Assembly: GCA_035995725.1 (NCBI GenBank)
Contig: DASYKE010000239.1
Location: 11,227-75,226, forward strand
Source: JAQGLW01 sp035995725
GTDB taxonomy: Bacteria; Pseudomonadota; Gammaproteobacteria; Burkholderiales; Burkholderiaceae_D
Direction of reading: 5' to 3'
DNA length: 64,000 nucleotides
Both the position numbers and the translations under genes were made by a program. Positions 61,944 to 64,000 of this stretch are shown here, piece by piece. The notes under the pieces are model-generated. The model was not told where the DNA came from, ran no database searches, and worked only from the letters and a program-made list of their open reading frames with translations. How positions within the stretch are numbered: the stretch's first letter is position 1; every line of letters starts with the position of its first letter.

Positions 61944-64000
61944 TTACCCGCGCTGCCACGCATGATAACGTTTCACCCACTCCAGCAACTTGACCGGTGC
62001 ATGCGCACGCTTCCAGGCACCGGCGGCATATTTGTTGGCTTCGGCCAGTGTCGGATAAATATGGATGGTTCCCAGAATCTTGTTGAGGCCGAGGCCGTGC
62101 TTCATCGCCATCACATATTCGGCGATCAAGTCGCCTGCATGCTCGCCGACAATCGTCACACCGAGAATCCTGTCTTTGCCAGGCACTGTGAGCACCTTTA
62201 CAAAGCCATGCGCTTCCCCGTCCGCTATCGCGCGATCCAGATCGGACAGGTCATACACGGTGACTTCATGCGGTATATTTCCGGCTTTCGCATCCTGTTC
62301 ATTCAAACCGACACGAGCAACCTCGGGTTCGGTAAAAGTAGCCCACGGGATGACCGAATAATCGGCCTTGAATTTCTTGAAATGTCCGAACAGTCCATTC
62401 ACCGCGGCATACCAGGCCTGATGCGCAGCGGTATGGGTAAACTGGAATGGCCCTGCCACATCACCGGCGGCAAAAATATTCGGGTACAGGGTTTGCAGAT
62501 ATTCATTGGTCTCAACGGTGCGCGCCCGCGTGGTCATGATGCCCAGCCGTTCCAGTCCGTAGCCTTCGGTATTGGCAATGCGGCCGACCGCGCACAGCAC
62601 CAGGTCGAATGGAATGCGAACATCGTTGCCCTGGTGTTCGGCAATCATTACTTTCTCGCCATTTTCAACCATGAACTGTTTTGCCTTGTGGCCGCTCAGC
62701 ACGCGAATGCCCTCCTGGCGGAAGCGGGCGTCGACCAGAGCTGAAATTTCGGCGTCTTCGCGCATCAGAATGCGTTCCACCATTTCAATCTGCGTCACTT
62801 TTGAACCAAGCCGCGCGAAAGCCTGTGCCAGTTCGCAGCCGATCGGACCGCCTCCCAGCACGACCAGCCGCCCGGGCAGTTCACGCAAATCCCACAATGT
62901 GTCCGACGTCACATAACCGACATCTTTCAGGCCGGGAATCGGCGGCACGAACGGGCGGGAACCTGCGGCAATCACGATATTCCTGGTGGTGAGCGTGCGG
63001 ATGCCGCCAACCGCATCTTTTACTTCGACAGCGAACGGTGAAATAATTGTCGCGTCGCCTGGCAGGCATTCAACACCCAACCCGGTATAGCGTTCGGCCG
63101 AATCATGCGGTTCGATCGTCTTGACGATGCGCTGCACTCGCTCCATCACGCCTGCGAAATCAACCTGGGCAGTCGCAGAGGCCAGGCCGAATTCCCGGGC
63201 GCGCGCGATATGCGACACCAGTTTGGCCGAACGGATCAGTGCCTTCGATGGTACACAACCGGTATTGAGGCATTCGCCACCCATTTTGTGCCGTTCGATC
63301 AATGCGACCCTGGCCTTGACCGCCGCCGCAATGTAGGACGTCACCAGGCCGGCCGACCCGGCGCCGATGACCACCATGTTGTAATCGTATCGCTGCGGCC
63401 GCGGCCACTTGGCGTAGACTTTACGGGCCCGGACCAGATCGATCGCCTTTTTCGCGAGCAGCGGGAATACCCCCAGCAGCACAAACGAGAACACCAGGCC
63501 AGGCGACAGGACGCCCTTGATCGACGTGATTTGCGCCAGTTGTGTACCGGCATTGACATAGACCAGCGTACCGGCCAGCATGCCCAGCTGGCTGACCCAA
63601 TAAAAAGTCCAAGCCCGCATCGATGTCAATCCCATCAACAGATTGATCAGGAAAAAGGGAAATACCGGCACCAGCCGCAGCGTAAACAAATAGAACGGGC
63701 CATCCCTGGCGATGCCTTCGTCGAAGGATTTCAGCCTGTTGCCGAAACGCTGTTGTATCCAGTCGCGCAGGATGAAGCGCGCGGCCAGGAAAGCCAGCGT
63801 CGCACCGACGCTCGACGCGAACGACACGATCAGCATGCCCCACCACAGTCCGAAAATGGCGCCAGCGGCCAATGTCAGAATAGCTGCGCCGGGAACCGAC
63901 AACGCAGTCGCCACCGTATAGAGCAAAAAGAAAGCGGCGGCGCTTTGCCACGGATGCATCTGCGTAAATTCCTGCAACGTCTGCTGGCGCAACTTGAGCG
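61944..64000 (-). CDS. TVP38/DedA-like membrane domain fused to FAD disulfide oxidoreductase (partial)
   Basis: The frame continues past the end of the window, so the N-terminus is missing. An N-terminal VTT/TVP38 membrane domain (about residues 1-190 of the visible part, ALSVPGAAILTLAAGAIFGL, LRLVPVFPFFLINLLMGLT) is fused to a class-I flavoprotein disulfide reductase: FAD motif MVVIGAGSAGLVTSYIAA, redox pair in GECLNTGCVPSKALI, NAD motif VVLGGGPIGCELAQAFAR and the end GTIHIYPTLAEANKYAAG. There is no MerA metal-binding domain or C-terminal Cys pair, and the HxHPT site of lipoamide dehydrogenases reads HIYPT. A membrane-anchored electron-transfer role is inferred. Confidence 0.88.
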   Translation of the reverse strand, partial: LKLRQQTLQEFTQMHPWQSAAAFFLLYTVATALSVPGAAILTLAAGAIFGLWWGMLIVSFASSVGATLAFLAARFILRDWIQQRFGNRLKSFDEGIARDGPFYLFTLRLVPVFPFFLINLLMGLTSMRAWTFYWVSQLGMLAGTLVYVNAGTQLAQITSIKGVLSPGLVFSFVLLGVFPLLAKKAIDLVRARKVYAKWPRPQRYDYNMVVIGAGSAGLVTSYIAAAVKARVALIERHKMGGECLNTGCVPSKALIRSAKLVSHIARAREFGLASATAQVDFAGVMERVQRIVKTIEPHDSAERYTGLGVECLPGDATIISPFAVEVKDAVGGIRTLTTRNIVIAAGSRPFVPPIPGLKDVGYVTSDTLWDLRELPGRLVVLGGGPIGCELAQAFARLGSKVTQIEMVERILMREDAEISALVDARFRQEGIRVLSGHKAKQFMVENGEKVMIAEHQGNDVRIPFDLVLCAVGRIANTEGYGLERLGIMTTRARTVETNEYLQTLYPNIFAAGDVAGPFQFTHTAAHQAWYAAVNGLFGHFKKFKADYSVIPWATFTEPEVARVGLNEQDAKAGNIPHEVTVYDLSDLDRAIADGEAHGFVKVLTVPGKDRILGVTIVGEHAGDLIAEYVMAMKHGLGLNKILGTIHIYPTLAEANKYAAGAWKRAHAPVKLLEWVKRYHAWQRG

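Overview
The window is one contiguous stretch of a betaproteobacterial chromosome, most likely Burkholderiales family Oxalobacteraceae (Herminiimonas/Herbaspirillum/Collimonas-like). This rests on the Bug-type (TctC) solute-binding protein, the rimP-nusA-infB-rbfA-truB-typA order, the Bpt/Aat pair and the overall protein character; it is inference, since no rRNA is present. There are about 50 credible genes, one tRNA (initiator Met), no IS element, no prophage and no CRISPR array.

Layout. 1-5062: 3' end of a Ku (NHEJ) gene, a YetF-like membrane protein and a very large three-domain protein (glycosidase + glycosyltransferase + FAD/UGM-like oxidoreductase). 5063-13795: a signalling island with a triple-PAS hybrid kinase, a convergent NtrC-type response regulator, two Gly/Ser-rich small lipoproteins, a second sigma-54 activator without receiver domain, sigma-54-like promoters, an SDR gene remnant and a small basic protein. 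14012-19949: dusA, an alpha/beta hydrolase + Bug SBP operon, an omega-amino-acid aminotransferase and an EamA transporter. 20067-31673: the translation/RNA operon typA-truB-rbfA-infB-nusA-rimP, then rluB-scpB and tRNA-fMet. 31843-36598: Nudix hydrolase, Amt, the N-end-rule transferases aat and bpt, and pyrD.

36618-49160 is a large sulfur-assimilation block, all on the minus strand: sbp-ssuE-ssuA2-ssuA1-ssuD-ssuC-ssuB-Mop-(degenerate EAL)-(RBBP9-like hydrolase)-cysT-cysW-cysA-cysB. A second sulfate-binding protein lies at 52717. Together these import sulfate and alkanesulfonates, desulfonate the latter (SsuD with SsuE-reduced FMN) and carry the CysB activator. 49556-64000: outer-membrane proteins, an ABC exporter, DgkA, an FMN lactate-oxidase-type enzyme divergent from an IclR regulator, a PBP7-type D,D-peptidase, a tartrate/malate dehydrogenase-type enzyme, and a block of two TIGR04282/04283-type glycosyltransferases next to a TVP38-flavoprotein disulfide oxidoreductase fusion.

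Strongest unusual signals: (1) a short palindromic repeat inserted in frame in three unrelated genes (truB, rluB, a beta-barrel gene), 74 bp of it identical between two of them 37 kb apart; (2) three hairpins with the same CGGCAA hexaloop in the leader of the beta-barrel gene at 59842; (3) a promoter-to-terminator unit of about 90 nt immediately upstream of rimP-nusA-infB; (4) two sigma-54 activators bracketing Gly/Ser-rich lipoproteins that have a sigma-54-like promoter; (5) the 1272-residue three-enzyme fusion.
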